Below the pieces are notes generated by a model. The model had not been told where the DNA came from. It ran no database searches and saw only the letters and a program-made list of their open reading frames with translations. From SHZL01 sp963815185 (GTDB lineage Bacteria; Pseudomonadota; Gammaproteobacteria; Xanthomonadales; SZUA-36): 64,000 nt of DNA. The stretch is taken from assembly GCA_963815185.1 (NCBI GenBank), contig CAWFGC010000004.1, positions 744,001 through 808,000 of the forward strand. Reading direction: 5' to 3'. Every line of letters begins with the position of its first letter. Position 1 is the first letter of the stretch. This document shows, piece by piece, positions 27,552-36,423 of this stretch. The translations under genes and the position numbers were made by a program.

Positions 27552-28619
27552 TCAGAGTCTTGTCAGATCGCCAGTTTCGCGTGCATCGTAGCCGGGCAGT
27601 TCGCTCACCAACCGCCGATGGCTGCGGCTACGAAGCAGCCGGATCAGGGCTTGCACACGCGCGTCGTGAGTCAGTGATGGAGCGAAGCAGAAATCCAGCG
27701 CCTCTGTTTGCACCGGAATAAAATTCAGCCCCGCCTGGTCCGCCGCCAGTTGCACACACACGCCTGCGTCCGCCCAGCCGGCGCGCACCGCTTCTGCCAC
27801 GGCTGCGTGAGTGCCCACCATCCGGCCCGATGCCGGTTTGTCGCCGAGCAATGCATCCAGGCATCCCCGTGCGCCCGAGCCCGGTTCACGCAATGCCCAG
27901 CGCCAACTGCTCCGTGCCACGGATTGCAGTGAGCGCGTCCGGTTGTCGGCCGCCAGTGCTACGCCTTCCTGCCACCGGGCCGCGCGCAGTAGGCTGAAAC
28001 CACCCCCAAATTGAGCGCGCACTGAATCAGCATTACGGGTTGGATGTTCAGGTGTCGAACGGTGCAGGCCGGCAATATGTACGAGGCCGTTCTGCAATAA
28101 ATCCAACGCCGCCGCTCCACCACGCGGAAATACAAGCAAACGAAATCCGCTGACACGGGCATACTCGGCAGCCAGCAGGCCAACCGCCGGGTCACAACAC
28201 GCCAATACGAGCGTTTTCTCCGCGGTCGACGACCCGCTGTCGCGGCCAACGCCGTCTTGCCACACGCCGTCGTGCGGAAACATGTTGAAGGAAGGCCCTT
28301 CGACGGGATAAAGCAATCTTCGCCCTCCGACATCCCCTTCCCAATATCGGCATGGTTCAGAAACTGGCTTCCACGCCCACTGTGGCTTGTCCGATGGCGC
28401 CGCGCTTGCACCTCTACCGAATAACTCTTCAACGGAACATTCCAGTGCGCCTGCCAGCGCCAGTGCCGCCGTAACGGAAGGTGTGAGTCGTTCACCTTCA
28501 ATAGCGCTGATCGAAGTGCGCGGCACATCTGCCCGGCGCGCCAGCTCCGCCTGCGACCACCCACGTACCTCGCGATGCCGGGTAACGGAATGGAGTGACG
28601 GGGATTCCGGTATAGACAT
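27552..28619 (-). CDS. XRE-type HTH regulator fused to a periplasmic-binding-like sensor domain
   Basis: The start at 28619 gives a 355-residue protein. Residues about 10-70 form a helix-turn-helix (WSQAELARRADVPRTSISAIE). The rest is a PBP-like domain (LLAAEYARVSGFRLLVFPRG, AGLHRSTPEHP, ADAGVCVQLAADQAGLNFIP) of the type fused to ModE-like or other HTH domains. It probably senses molybdate or another oxyanion and controls the porin-modA operon that follows 9 bases downstream. A perfect inverted repeat covers its own start, pointing to autoregulation. Confidence 0.83.
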   Translation of the reverse strand: MSIPESPSLHSVTRHREVRGWSQAELARRADVPRTSISAIEGERLTPSVTAALALAGALECSVEELFGRGASAAPSDKPQWAWKPVSEPCRYWEGDVGGRRLLYPVEGPSFNMFPHDGVWQDGVGRDSGSSTAEKTLVLACCDPAVGLLAAEYARVSGFRLLVFPRGGAAALDLLQNGLVHIAGLHRSTPEHPTRNADSVRAQFGGGFSLLRAARWQEGVALAADNRTRSLQSVARSSWRWALREPGSGARGCLDALLGDKPASGRMVGTHAAVAEAVRAGWADAGVCVQLAADQAGLNFIPVQTEALDFCFAPSLTHDARVQALIRLLRSRSHRRLVSELPGYDARETGDLTRL

Positions 28620-28648
28620 GATACTGACATCATATGGCAGTATCATGT
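28616..28648. promoter_or_regulatory. Probable operator of the HTH-PBP regulator
   Basis: A perfect 11-bp inverted repeat ACATGATACTG / CAGTATCATGT, separated by 11 bases, overlaps the regulator's start codon (ATG at 28619, minus strand). Confidence 0.7.
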
Positions 28649-28754
28649 CTAGGTGCAACACCCAGCCCTGATTCAAATTCAATACTGGAACGTGCGTATA
28701 GCCCCGCAGTTTCGAGATGAAATCGCCGCCGCAACAATGGCCAATCGTCTCCGG

Positions 28755-28960
28755 TCAATTGAAATCGTAAGCCGCTCCCAGTCAAAACTCCGTCCGGCGG
28801 CGGGTTCAATGCCACCGTTGACAAAAAATACCCGCGAATAGTACTTTTCGTCGCCCAGGTTGGAAATGCCCCCGAGCAAACGCAAATGTCGGCCCAGCTT
28901 GAAATTAGCGGACAGATCGAGCACGGTGTAACGCGGGATGCGCGCGGCGCCCATTGCGAC
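28755..28960 (-). pseudogene. C-terminal fragment of a TonB-dependent receptor
   Basis: The minus strand reads IPRYTVLDLSANFKLGRHLR, then GGISNLGDEKYYSRVFF and GGIEPAAGRSF, the last strands of a TonB receptor barrel. The natural ending LGAAYDFN can be read just beyond one indel, stopping at 28755. The N-terminal nine-tenths are missing; the fragment joins an IS91 transposase remnant at about 28960. It was probably transferred as debris. Confidence 0.75.
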
Positions 28961-29066
28961 ATCCAATTCTGGGTACTCCGGGTCCGCGAGCAGCAGGCCA
29001 CGCCGCTCCAGCGCTGCGAAAATCCGACGGTTGAGGGTATCAAGGAACGGGACAAAGCGTTGGAAT
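28961..29066 (-). pseudogene. IS91-family transposase remnant
   Basis: A 35-codon stretch reading FLDTLNRRIFAALERRGLLL, then ADPEYPELD, matches the segment RRIVRVLERRGLLIADPQLP of the IS91-like transposase at 44.2-45.3 kb. It ends immediately before cassette right end R2. Confidence 0.65.
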
Positions 29067-29067
29067 C

Positions 29068-29149
29068 AGACACGACCTGGACACGATGCAATTGTAATCG
29101 ATTGAATTACAAAGAAACACCGAGGGTTCGAATCCCTCCCTTTCCGCCA
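29068..29149 (+). repeat. Cassette right end and att copy R2
   Basis: AGACACGACCTGGACACGAT is followed by AAACACCGAGG and the tRNA 3' end GGTTCGAATCCCTCCC, then TTTCCGCCA (one substitution relative to the tRNA). Confidence 0.85.
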
Positions 29150-29523
29150 TTTTGCTTTAAAATCAATTCGTTACGGACTCTGGAAAACCCTCGGTACGGG
29201 GGACATGTCCGTACTTAACTGCATTTGAATCAGTGAGTTACAATTCTGTAAAGTCATTTAGTTACGAAAAATTGAAAAATCATGCCCTAACATAACCTAT
29301 CCAACCCCAAGCTTTGACCGTGCGTCTCAGAATGCGACGAAAAAGTTCGATCTTGTGTTTCTAAAGCAGCTTGTGGGTCGTCGGTACGTGAACTTTGTAC
29401 AAGCTTTTTATACCTGCAGATTCGAGATTGGCGCCGACCGGGCGAGCGAACTGTGTCACAGATTCCTATCCTGGCAAGCCATGTAATGACCTTCTGAGTT
29501 AGAATGCTATCCGGAGCACCACG
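29150..29523 (+). repeat. Cassette left end, type II (cassette B), and promoter region of the MNT/HEPN pair
   Basis: The sequence shares ACCCTCGGTACGG with other left ends, and CCTAACATAACC plus ATCCAACCCCAAGCTT with the left end at 45517. No gene is seen. The last 150 bases must hold the promoter for the toxin-antitoxin operon, but no single promoter stands out. Confidence 0.7.
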
Positions 29524-29832
29524 ATGATTTCGGAAATTGAACAGCACCGCCGGGAAATTGAAGCGCTGTGCCGTGATTACGGCGTTCAGCGGTTGGCGGT
29601 GTTCGGCTCGGCTGCAAGTGGCGGCTTTCGAGCGAGTAGAAGTGATCTGGATTTCCTCGTTGTCTTCCGGACGCCGCTGACCCCAGGCTATGCCAACAGG
29701 TATTTCGGGTTGCTTGAAGGCCTGCAGAATCTATTCAAGCGGCCGGTAGACTTGGTTGTCGAATCTGCCATCAGGAATCCGCACTTCCGCGAAGCGGTAG
29801 ATCAGAGCAAGGCGCTGCTTTATGCGGCTTGA
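29524..29832 (+). CDS. mntA: MntA-like nucleotidyltransferase antitoxin
   Basis: A 102-residue minimal nucleotidyltransferase. The motif GSAASGGF is at residues 28-35 and the catalytic DLD at 41-43 (SRSDLDFLV). In MNT/HEPN systems this enzyme adds AMP groups to a tyrosine of the HEPN partner and blocks its RNase activity. It overlaps the hepT gene by 11 bases, the usual coupled arrangement. Both active-site Asp residues are kept, so it should be active. Confidence 0.9.
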   Translation: MISEIEQHRREIEALCRDYGVQRLAVFGSAASGGFRASRSDLDFLVVFRTPLTPGYANRYFGLLEGLQNLFKRPVDLVVESAIRNPHFREAVDQSKALLYAA

Positions 29833-30172
29833 AATCCGGAAGTATCTGTACGACATTAAGCAAGCTGCTGATCTGATCGGGGAGTTCACCGCCGGCAAGC
29901 AGTTTCCCAACTATAGGGACAATTCGATGCTGCGCGCCGCCGTGGAGCGGAAGTTTGAGGTCATCGGCGAGGCGCTTTCGAAGCTTACTAGGGCGGATTC
30001 GGCGATGGCCTCGCGCATCAGCGAATACGCGCGAATTATTGCATTTCGGAACATCCTGATCCACGGGTACGCTGAAATTGATGATCAGCTCGTTTGGGAT
30101 ATCGTGGAAAACAAGCTACCCGTGTTGCGACGGGAAGTAGACGAAGTGTTGGCGAAAGGGCGTTCTAATTAG
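29822..30172 (+). CDS. hepT: HepT-like HEPN ribonuclease toxin
   Basis: A 116-residue all-helical HEPN protein. The RNase motif R-x4-H is RNILIH at residues 76-81, followed by GY, whose tyrosine is the site AMPylated by MntA in characterised systems. The stop TAG falls exactly at the first bases of the cassette right end (TAGACACG), so this gene fills the cassette to its border. Such pairs stabilise mobile DNA and can act in abortive defence against phages. Confidence 0.9.
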   Translation: MRLEIRKYLYDIKQAADLIGEFTAGKQFPNYRDNSMLRAAVERKFEVIGEALSKLTRADSAMASRISEYARIIAFRNILIHGYAEIDDQLVWDIVENKLPVLRREVDEVLAKGRSN

Positions 30173-30252
30173 ACACGACCTGGACACGGTGCCTTTGTAA
30201 TCCATTGAAAGATAAAGAAGCGTGGAGGATTCGAATGCCTCCCTCTCCGCCA
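30170..30252 (+). repeat. Cassette right end and att copy R3
   Basis: TAGACACGACCTGGACACGG, then TGCCTTTGTAATCC and the tRNA end GATTCGAATGCCTCCCTCTC plus CGCCA. Two substitutions lie within the T-arm part. Confidence 0.87.
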
Positions 30253-30489
30253 TTTTTATAATAATAACAATAAGATATCTGGATTGAAAAACCCTCGGTA
30301 CGGTTGAGCAGTTGAATCTCAAAACTCCTATGAATCAGAAAGTTAGTTTGTTCTCCGCTGCCGGAAGTGATCGTTTTTGTCAGCCGGTTAGACACGATTT
30401 AGGACACGATTTCCTGTCGGTTCCAACGGAGGGCTGCCGAACCATGGATGCAAAGGACTCGACCAAGCCCTATCATCTGTTTCCGAGTC
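30253..30489 (+). repeat. Cassette left end, type I (cassette C)
   Basis: Closely similar to 36577-36815 along its whole length and to 22833-23046 for its first part, including the double arm TTAGACACGATTTAGGACAC. Confidence 0.85.
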
Positions 30490-30822
30490 ATGAAGCCCCC
30501 TGACTTACCCTCAAGTAATCGCGAAGCCATCCTGCGACGGGCGATCATTCGCGCCGTACCGGATTACTAGTCCTGGCCGAAGAGCGAACGGGAGCGACAT
30601 CGACTGAATATCCCCAAGGAACCGGACCTTCTGATCCGCCAGGCGCTGCTCATCTCCCTTTTCGGTATCGAAGTGAGCACCGAGGCGGAAATGGACGCTG
30701 TCATGAAGGGGTTCGACGATGAACACCATCTGCTGCTGAACAGCGCGCCCTTGCCGTTTCAGGGCATTGGTGAAAGCGACTTCTTTCTGAATGAGTCTTT
30801 CGCGGATGGTGTTTGCATCCCT
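30490..30822 (+). pseudogene. 5' remnant of the DUF gene found intact at 36816
   Basis: Codon-for-codon similarity to the first 110 or so residues of the intact gene at 36816-37856 (ILRRAIIRAVPDYxSWP, LFGIEVSTEAEMDAVMKGFD). It has a TAG at 30568-30570, and the match ends abruptly at about 30822. The last 20 bases of the same gene (CTTTGGATGATTTATCGTAG) survive at 32135-32154, beyond an inserted RES-domain segment. The middle of the gene was therefore replaced. Confidence 0.85.
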
Positions 30823-31016
30823 CTTGCCGGGGTGAGCTCGCGGACGGCCGCAAGTGTCTCGTCGAGTTGTGCGATGCGCTCCTCTAGCGTGAAGTCATCG
30901 CGAGCCTTGTCGGTCGAGGGGACGATGAGGAGGGACAGTTCGATGGTCGGACGGGTTATCTCAGGCATTGGCGGCCTCGTGGGGAGAGGGTTTGCGTTCA
31001 ACACCACACTGATCAC
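30823..31016 (-). pseudogene. Truncated frame downstream of the RES gene
   Basis: A minus-strand frame starting MISVVLNANPLPTRPPMPEI and continuing EERIAQLDETLAAVRELTPA, then running into the DUF remnant, so it is cut at the junction. It lies about 80 bases after the RES gene in the same direction and may be the start of a lost partner gene. The family is not recognised. Confidence 0.35.
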
Positions 31017-31098
31017 CCGATGTGCCTTCTTCCACCCGAGCTATCTCGCCTCATCCGCCACAGCCCTAACGGAGGCCCGACTGCACCGGTTCCTATTC

Positions 31099-31947
31099 TC
31101 ACGGAGTACTGGGAACCGCGGTTGCTGCCGCCAGACTCCACGCACGACTCGAGTCCCATGGTAAATCCGAGACGATGATGGGTGCACTGAGGTTGTTGAC
31201 AGGCGACTGACGGCCGTTTGCCTCAACGTGCACCGTGTGAATGCGCATGGGTCGAAGCAGCGCATCGGCGCGGTCAGGCCGCATCGCCACGTTGGCGGTG
31301 CCTTGGCGGCGTGCGATGCTAGGGTAGACGAGGCCGTCGAATTGCCGGGCCGATAGGAAGCGGTCGCCGATGGCGTTCGTGATTTTGTAGAGGTGCTCGA
31401 CGCCCGTGGGCACGTCTGTCGTCATCTGGTCATAGATGAAATCATGCACCGCCTTGACATTCTTTTCGTAGTCGATGCCAACTAGTCGCCAGTTTTCAGT
31501 CGCGCCCTGCGGCAATGGCTTGCGCAAGAGCATGGCCATGGTGGGCGTCGCGCGCCAACTGCATTCCAAGACGTATGCCAAGCCCCCAGCAGGCCAGGTG
31601 GCCTCCAATGCTGCCGTAGATGCATATTCCGAACCATAGAACATAGGCTGTCCTTCCTGGTTCAGGCGTCCCAACGGAACCTTGCTAGCCTCCGGCGGAT
31701 ACCATAAGTCCGTCCAAGCGGGCGCATCTCCGATGGTCTCCAGGCGCCTTGCACGATAGACCGGCGTTGCGTGAATGGGACCGGCTCCGTACGGGAGGCC
31801 CACCATGAGTCGCCCCACCAAGTCGAAGCACAATTCGATCGGCACCCTCGCGGTGTCCAGCTGCAGGATCTGGTCGATGACGGCCCGCACCTCCTTGTAG
31901 GGCATCGACGGCAGACCGCTTGTCATGGCTTGCCGAACGGCATGCAT
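31099..31947 (-). CDS. RES-domain protein (possible NAD+-degrading toxin family)
   Basis: A 282-residue protein with the RES-domain residues: Arg in PVYRARRLE, then LGRLNQEGQPMFYGSEYAST with Glu/Ser positions, and a C-terminal VYPSIARR. RES toxins of the Xre-RES type break down NAD+, but those are shorter (about 150-230 residues) and have an adjacent Xre antitoxin. Here no antitoxin is visible, and the N-terminal 70 residues (KEVRAVIDQILQLDTARVPI) are extra. The gene was inserted into the DUF locus of cassette C. Toxin activity is an inference. Confidence 0.75.
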   Translation of the reverse strand: MHAVRQAMTSGLPSMPYKEVRAVIDQILQLDTARVPIELCFDLVGRLMVGLPYGAGPIHATPVYRARRLETIGDAPAWTDLWYPPEASKVPLGRLNQEGQPMFYGSEYASTAALEATWPAGGLAYVLECSWRATPTMAMLLRKPLPQGATENWRLVGIDYEKNVKAVHDFIYDQMTTDVPTGVEHLYKITNAIGDRFLSARQFDGLVYPSIARRQGTANVAMRPDRADALLRPMRIHTVHVEANGRQSPVNNLSAPIIVSDLPWDSSRAWSLAAATAVPSTP

Positions 31948-32134
31948 TGCTGAAAAGATGCGTTAGACTGTCGCATGGCCCATTCTACCCGACCGAGCGG
32001 CTGGTCGGTGACCCTCCGGGGAGCTTGCCTCCGTCTCGCCCGCGACCGGCTCGTGACATCCCCCCGAGAAGGTTTCTCCGTGGAGCGAAGCGGCGCATAG
32101 AACGATTAAGCGCCTATCGACTGGTTGGTATGCA

Positions 32135-32154
32135 CTTTGGATGATTTATCGTAG
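32135..32154 (+). pseudogene. 3' remnant of the DUF gene in cassette C
   Basis: CTTTGGATGATTTATCGTAG is identical to the last codons and stop (LDDLS) of the intact gene ending at 37856, and marks the right border of the replaced segment. Confidence 0.8.
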
Positions 32155-32259
32155 CCCGTCCAGGGGAAGAGACAGTTTCAGCGGTTGGTCGGGCAGGGGG
32201 ATGAAGCCTGAGCCGAATTGCGTATAGAACTCGGCGGCCCCGTCATTGGTCGCTGCGGG

Positions 32260-34713
32260 CTACTCCAACAGAGGGACATTGTCGTCCTCCCGGTATCCCA
32301 TGGCGCGATACCCGACAAGCCGCTTTTCAAACATTCTCGCGAGCATCGGTACCTTGCTATCAACGTAATCGACGATTCGCACTTCGCGTTTGGTGGGGTG
32401 CAGTCGGTGCAGGCGTCCCGCGTATTGCACGAGCGTACCTTTCCAGGAGACCGGCAGAGCCAGAAACAGGGTATCGAGTCGAGCATCGTCGAATCCTTCT
32501 CCGATGTATCTTCCGGTTGCCAACAAAAGCCGCTCTTCCGCCATCGGAATAGAAGCGAGCTGCGCTTCGACTTCCCGTCGCTCTTTGGCCGTGCGTCCTC
32601 CCCGCAGAATGACGATATTGCGGACAAAGTTCTTCAGTCGGTGATGGAGTTGCTCGATGTGCTCTTTGCGTTCCGTCAACAAGATCGGGGACCGGCCTTC
32701 TTTCATGGCCTTAAGCACGTCATCGACGATCTGCTCGTTACGTCTTTCATCGGCGACCAGCAGCCCGTAGAGTTCCTGGATGCTTAAGTTGGTTGCTTGC
32801 GCGGGAGGGTCAAAGCTGGTATCTCGGAAAACGAGTCGATGATCGAACGGGCGTTGTGCCAACTGGCTTCGCGGATCGGTTTTGAATCGAACGGGGCCGA
32901 CCTGCATGTGGATGATGGGCTGGTGTCCGTCGCGGCGCAGGGGCGTGGCCGTCAGGCCGACCACATATCGCGCTTTGACCTCGGAAAGCACCCGCTCAAA
33001 CGAGACCGCCGGCACGTGGTGGCACTCGTCGATGATCACCTGCCCATATTCGGCGACGATGTCGTCCACCGAATCCTTCCGCGAAAGGCTCTGGATCATG
33101 GCGACATCGATTTGCCCGGTCAGCTTGCGCTTTCCACCGCCAATCTGGCCGATCGATTTGGCATCGCGGCCAAGAAAGATCGCGATCTGTGATTTCCACT
33201 GTTCCAACAGCGGTTGTCTATGTACCAGGATCAGGGTGTTGCACTTTCGCCGGGCAATCAGATAAATGCCCAGGACGGTCTTCCCGAAACCGGGGGCTGC
33301 CACGACCACGCCAATGTCGTGTGCGACGATGGCCTGAGTTGCCTGGTGCTGGGCCTCAGTCAATTCACCGAGGAATGTCGCTTCGATCGGCTTGCCACGG
33401 TATCTCAGGTCGTCCAACTCGAGGCGGCTTTTGTGTTCCTGCAGGACTTTCTCCACGTCGTCCAAGCACCCGCGTGGCAGGTTGATGTACTCCGCATGAT
33501 CTTCGGCACAGGAAATCACCCGGGGCGTCAGTACCGTGGACAGCCGGAGATTCTGTTTCTTGTAGAATTCAGGATTCTGAAATGCGGCCAACCGTTTGAT
33601 CTGATTAAGCAAGGCTGACGGAAGCCCCTCTTTCTCAACATAAAGCCGCTGCGACAAGACAGCTTGGATCTCGCGGGGGATGGGTTCGTTGATTGGGATG
33701 TGCTTCGGTTTTCGGGACGGCGATCTCAGCCAAGGGTTGGCGTCAGCGTCAGCGTCATCATCGCCCGCGTCGGCGATCTGAAGTCCTATCACCTGGCCGC
33801 GTGTCGTGGCCTCCATAGCGATGCTCTCCACTTTCTCCGCCGGTATCAGTTCCTGCAACGCCAGAAAGCCCCACTGATCCGGAAAGGGCTCGAGCGAATC
33901 ATCCAGAAACACGGTGTTTCCTTCCTGACGGGGGTGATACTGAAGCGGCAGCGCGATCAGGTTGCCGAAACCACCATTCGGCAGGGTATCCTGGTTCGGG
34001 AAAAGCCGGTCATAGGATGTCATGCTCAGCTGGTATCGCCTCGCCATGGTTTCCGTGATCAGATAGCTGCCCATTTTCCTGGCCGCCGCAGCCGCTATCG
34101 GACTGCTGAAGAAAAACCAGACATGTGCCCCGTTACCCGAACGGGAACGCTCAATGGCGTAAGGCACACCGATACGCTGACAGGTTGTTGTGAAGGCCAG
34201 AACATCTTCCCGCCAAGCCTCCTTGTCGAAATCGGCGGCGAGAAACCAGCACGTCTCGTCCGTGAGCATGGGATAGGCGCCGATGACGTGCCGACCCTGA
34301 AGATGATTCAAGATCAAGTCGGCGGTTACCGGCAGAAAGGCTTGATTGGGGCACACCCCACATTTCACCCGAGGCTTCTCGCATACCCCGCGAACCCATT
34401 CGTTTGCACAAGCAGGCGAGTATCCCTTTTTGCCGGTCTTTTGGTTTTGCCACAATATGGGATAAACGTCGTCCCGGCCTCGGAAAAGACGGAGAAAAAG
34501 CGTTACTTTCTCTGCCGGTGTTAGGTTTTGCGCCGTAGGGATGTGATCTTTATCGGACAGCTTCTTTGTGATTGCAGTCTCGGAATCAGTTCCTTCAAGT
34601 TGATTTCGCAGTGATCGGAGTGTTGTCTCCGCATACACTTTTTGTTCCTGGAGGCAGGCAATTTGCTTTTCGACTTCAGCTATTTGCCTGAGGATGCTGT
34701 CGCGATCAGACAT
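32260..34713 (-). CDS. TOTE-type primase-helicase (AEP primase fused to SF2 helicase)
   Basis: An 817-residue two-part enzyme. After a short coiled coil (residues 5-40) comes an archaeo-eukaryotic primase-type domain of the TOTE conflict-system group. It has four cysteines (102, 111, 118, 121) that could bind zinc, FLAADFD with the metal-binding DFD at 161-163, and SRSGNGAHVWFF around His197. A superfamily 2 helicase follows: AAPGFGKT (473-480), IIDECHH (DECH 563-566), GLTATPLRRD and YAGRLHRLHP. Known TOTE proteins are thought to act against invading DNA; mechanisms are inferred. The gene starts 32 bases after AbiEii, in one operon with AbiEi-AbiEii. The end of a second copy is left at 38012. 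Confidence 0.88.
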   Translation of the reverse strand: MSDRDSILRQIAEVEKQIACLQEQKVYAETTLRSLRNQLEGTDSETAITKKLSDKDHIPTAQNLTPAEKVTLFLRLFRGRDDVYPILWQNQKTGKKGYSPACANEWVRGVCEKPRVKCGVCPNQAFLPVTADLILNHLQGRHVIGAYPMLTDETCWFLAADFDKEAWREDVLAFTTTCQRIGVPYAIERSRSGNGAHVWFFFSSPIAAAAARKMGSYLITETMARRYQLSMTSYDRLFPNQDTLPNGGFGNLIALPLQYHPRQEGNTVFLDDSLEPFPDQWGFLALQELIPAEKVESIAMEATTRGQVIGLQIADAGDDDADADANPWLRSPSRKPKHIPINEPIPREIQAVLSQRLYVEKEGLPSALLNQIKRLAAFQNPEFYKKQNLRLSTVLTPRVISCAEDHAEYINLPRGCLDDVEKVLQEHKSRLELDDLRYRGKPIEATFLGELTEAQHQATQAIVAHDIGVVVAAPGFGKTVLGIYLIARRKCNTLILVHRQPLLEQWKSQIAIFLGRDAKSIGQIGGGKRKLTGQIDVAMIQSLSRKDSVDDIVAEYGQVIIDECHHVPAVSFERVLSEVKARYVVGLTATPLRRDGHQPIIHMQVGPVRFKTDPRSQLAQRPFDHRLVFRDTSFDPPAQATNLSIQELYGLLVADERRNEQIVDDVLKAMKEGRSPILLTERKEHIEQLHHRLKNFVRNIVILRGGRTAKERREVEAQLASIPMAEERLLLATGRYIGEGFDDARLDTLFLALPVSWKGTLVQYAGRLHRLHPTKREVRIVDYVDSKVPMLARMFEKRLVGYRAMGYREDDNVPLLE

Positions 34714-34745
34714 CTCTATCTCAATCTCAAGGTCATCTCAGAGGT

Positions 34746-35684
34746 TCAATGCACTTCCCGGATTTCCCAAGGCCCACCCGGCTGCCAATGCTCCAAGAAG
34801 GCACGGCCTTGCCTCAATGCTGTTGTTGGTGGCATGAGGAAGTTCTCGAGAATTTGGCAAACCTCGTCGAGCGATGGAGAAGTTGACGTAGATAGCAGCG
34901 CGCCTTTGCGAAGAAACGCGTCCCATTGCCGGGTCTTCTGGAAGTCATCGCTAAACTCCGAACCGAGGCTGGATGGTGTTTGCTCGGGTAAAGTGGTTTC
35001 GCGACGGGCAAAGGTGTTGTTGATGGCTTCCGACAACGTGGCTCCGTTGAAATCGAATCGGTGAACCATAACCCAAAGGTCATAGAAATCCTTCATCCGG
35101 CTGTTTGTCATGCCCAGGTAGACCAGAGCCTGATACTTTTCCGCAACGACGGTTTCACGCGGATAAGCACGCAAGAGCGGCGCCGGGGATCCCAGCAAAG
35201 TGGGATATTCAACGCGTTCCGGTTCAGGCGTCACGACATCGCCGAATCCGACGTCGGCCTGAATAGGTATCCGAGCGCCAGCCAGTTCACCGAGTAGCGC
35301 CACCCGCATGCCCCCGTATTGCATCACATCGCGAATGCGGTCAACCCGCACGCTGTCGGCGTGCAGCACGAGACCATCATCGGCTACGGCCATGTCGCAC
35401 AGGGTGCGAAAGGTATCGCGCACGGCGTGTTCACTGCTATCGCCGAATCCGAGAAAATCCACATCTCGGGTCGCACGATATGGCTGGTCGTCCCACAGGG
35501 CGAAAAGCATTGCTCCCTTCAAGATGAAGCGATCGCGGTACTCGGACTGGCTCAGTCGGTACAAGAGACGTTCCAGTGCGTAGCGTGTCAGGATCAGTTG
35601 AAAATCCTCACCCCGTCGTTTTGCCAGTTGCAGCAACCGGTCGCGTACCGAAACTGCGGTGTTCTTTCTCCGGTTGCTGGTCAC
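34746..35684 (-). CDS. abiEii: AbiEii-type nucleotidyltransferase toxin (cassette C)
   Basis: A 312-residue type IV TA toxin of the AbiEii/nucleotidyltransferase group. Key features are FILKGAMLFALWDD, the nucleotidyltransferase Asp pair in RATRDVDFLGFGD, a long helical middle with ETVVAEKYQALVYLG, and MKDFYDLWVM. These enzymes modify or bind nucleotides or tRNA to stop growth; AbiEi counteracts them through repression. It overlaps abiEi by 4 bases (ATGA) and is followed after 32 bases by the TOTE gene. It is similar to the toxin at 41984 (same LKGAML, RATRD and MKDFYD blocks). Confidence 0.92.
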   Translation of the reverse strand: MTSNRRKNTAVSVRDRLLQLAKRRGEDFQLILTRYALERLLYRLSQSEYRDRFILKGAMLFALWDDQPYRATRDVDFLGFGDSSEHAVRDTFRTLCDMAVADDGLVLHADSVRVDRIRDVMQYGGMRVALLGELAGARIPIQADVGFGDVVTPEPERVEYPTLLGSPAPLLRAYPRETVVAEKYQALVYLGMTNSRMKDFYDLWVMVHRFDFNGATLSEAINNTFARRETTLPEQTPSSLGSEFSDDFQKTRQWDAFLRKGALLSTSTSPSLDEVCQILENFLMPPTTALRQGRAFLEHWQPGGPWEIREVH

Positions 35685-36292
35685 GTTGCTATCGATTCCA
35701 GATAAGGCCTCATGACGTTATGCACGCGGCAAACCTTGGCGTACGTCCAGAGATCATCCATGGTGCAGCGCCGCGAACGCCAGCTTTCCCTTAGCGCTTC
35801 AATGGCAACGTCCAGTCCGATCTTGTTTCGATACTTAAAACAATCCGCTACAGTCTTCGCCGGGTTGAATACGGGGATCGTTACTCCTTCGATCTGATGT
35901 TTCTCGACGCCGGCGCCGAGAGCAGTCGAAGAGAAATGGACTATGCGTAGTGGCGGATAGTCCACGAGTGGCCGCCAGGCCTTCTCGCCGATGGCTAGCC
36001 ACACTTCAAAGGGCGCCTGTGTAGTAAGTTCGTGAAATCGAAGGGCGGAAAGCAGACAAACCACACCTTTGGGCACACGCTTGCAGGCCTCTGCCAGAGA
36101 GCGGTGTTCCGAAACCTTGCTTTCTGGCAGTACGTAAAGTCCTCTGCCAATCCGTTGTAGCTTGCCGGCAGCCTGTAGCCGGCTGAGATACGTTCGAGGA
36201 ATGCCATGGGCATCCAGGTCGCGCGGACGCAGAACACCCGCTTCGCTTACCAGATCCAGAATTTTGTCCGCATGTGTCGTGTGAGTAGCCAT
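35681..36292 (-). CDS. abiEi: AbiEi-type antitoxin/repressor (cassette C)
   Basis: A 203-residue antitoxin. The N-terminal winged helix (VLRPRDLDAHGIPRTYLSRL) binds DNA and the C-terminal domain has CKRVPKGVVCLLSALRFHEL and PAKTVADCFKYRNKIG, as in AbiEi. The ATG at 36292 is preferred to a TTG at 36298. An imperfect inverted repeat AGGTATGTTACATAACCT (36298-36315) touches the start and could be its own operator. Confidence 0.92.
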   Translation of the reverse strand: MATHTTHADKILDLVSEAGVLRPRDLDAHGIPRTYLSRLQAAGKLQRIGRGLYVLPESKVSEHRSLAEACKRVPKGVVCLLSALRFHELTTQAPFEVWLAIGEKAWRPLVDYPPLRIVHFSSTALGAGVEKHQIEGVTIPVFNPAKTVADCFKYRNKIGLDVAIEALRESWRSRRCTMDDLWTYAKVCRVHNVMRPYLESIAT

Positions 36293-36297
36293 TGACA

Positions 36298-36315
36298 AGG
36301 TATGTTACATAACCT
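36298..36315. promoter_or_regulatory. Candidate AbiEi operator, cassette C
   Basis: AGGT-ATGT-T-ACAT-a-ACCT, an inverted repeat with one unpaired base, lies between the abiEi start and a TATTAT (-10-like) box on the minus strand. Confidence 0.45.
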
Positions 36316-36423
36316 AGGGGAATAATAACAAGTCCCAAGGACTAGTAACTCACAGATTCCACTCGCAGACCCCAGCCACGCTGGACCGGGACGACTGCAT
36401 TCCTGCTTGCTGTTGAGTGCCGG

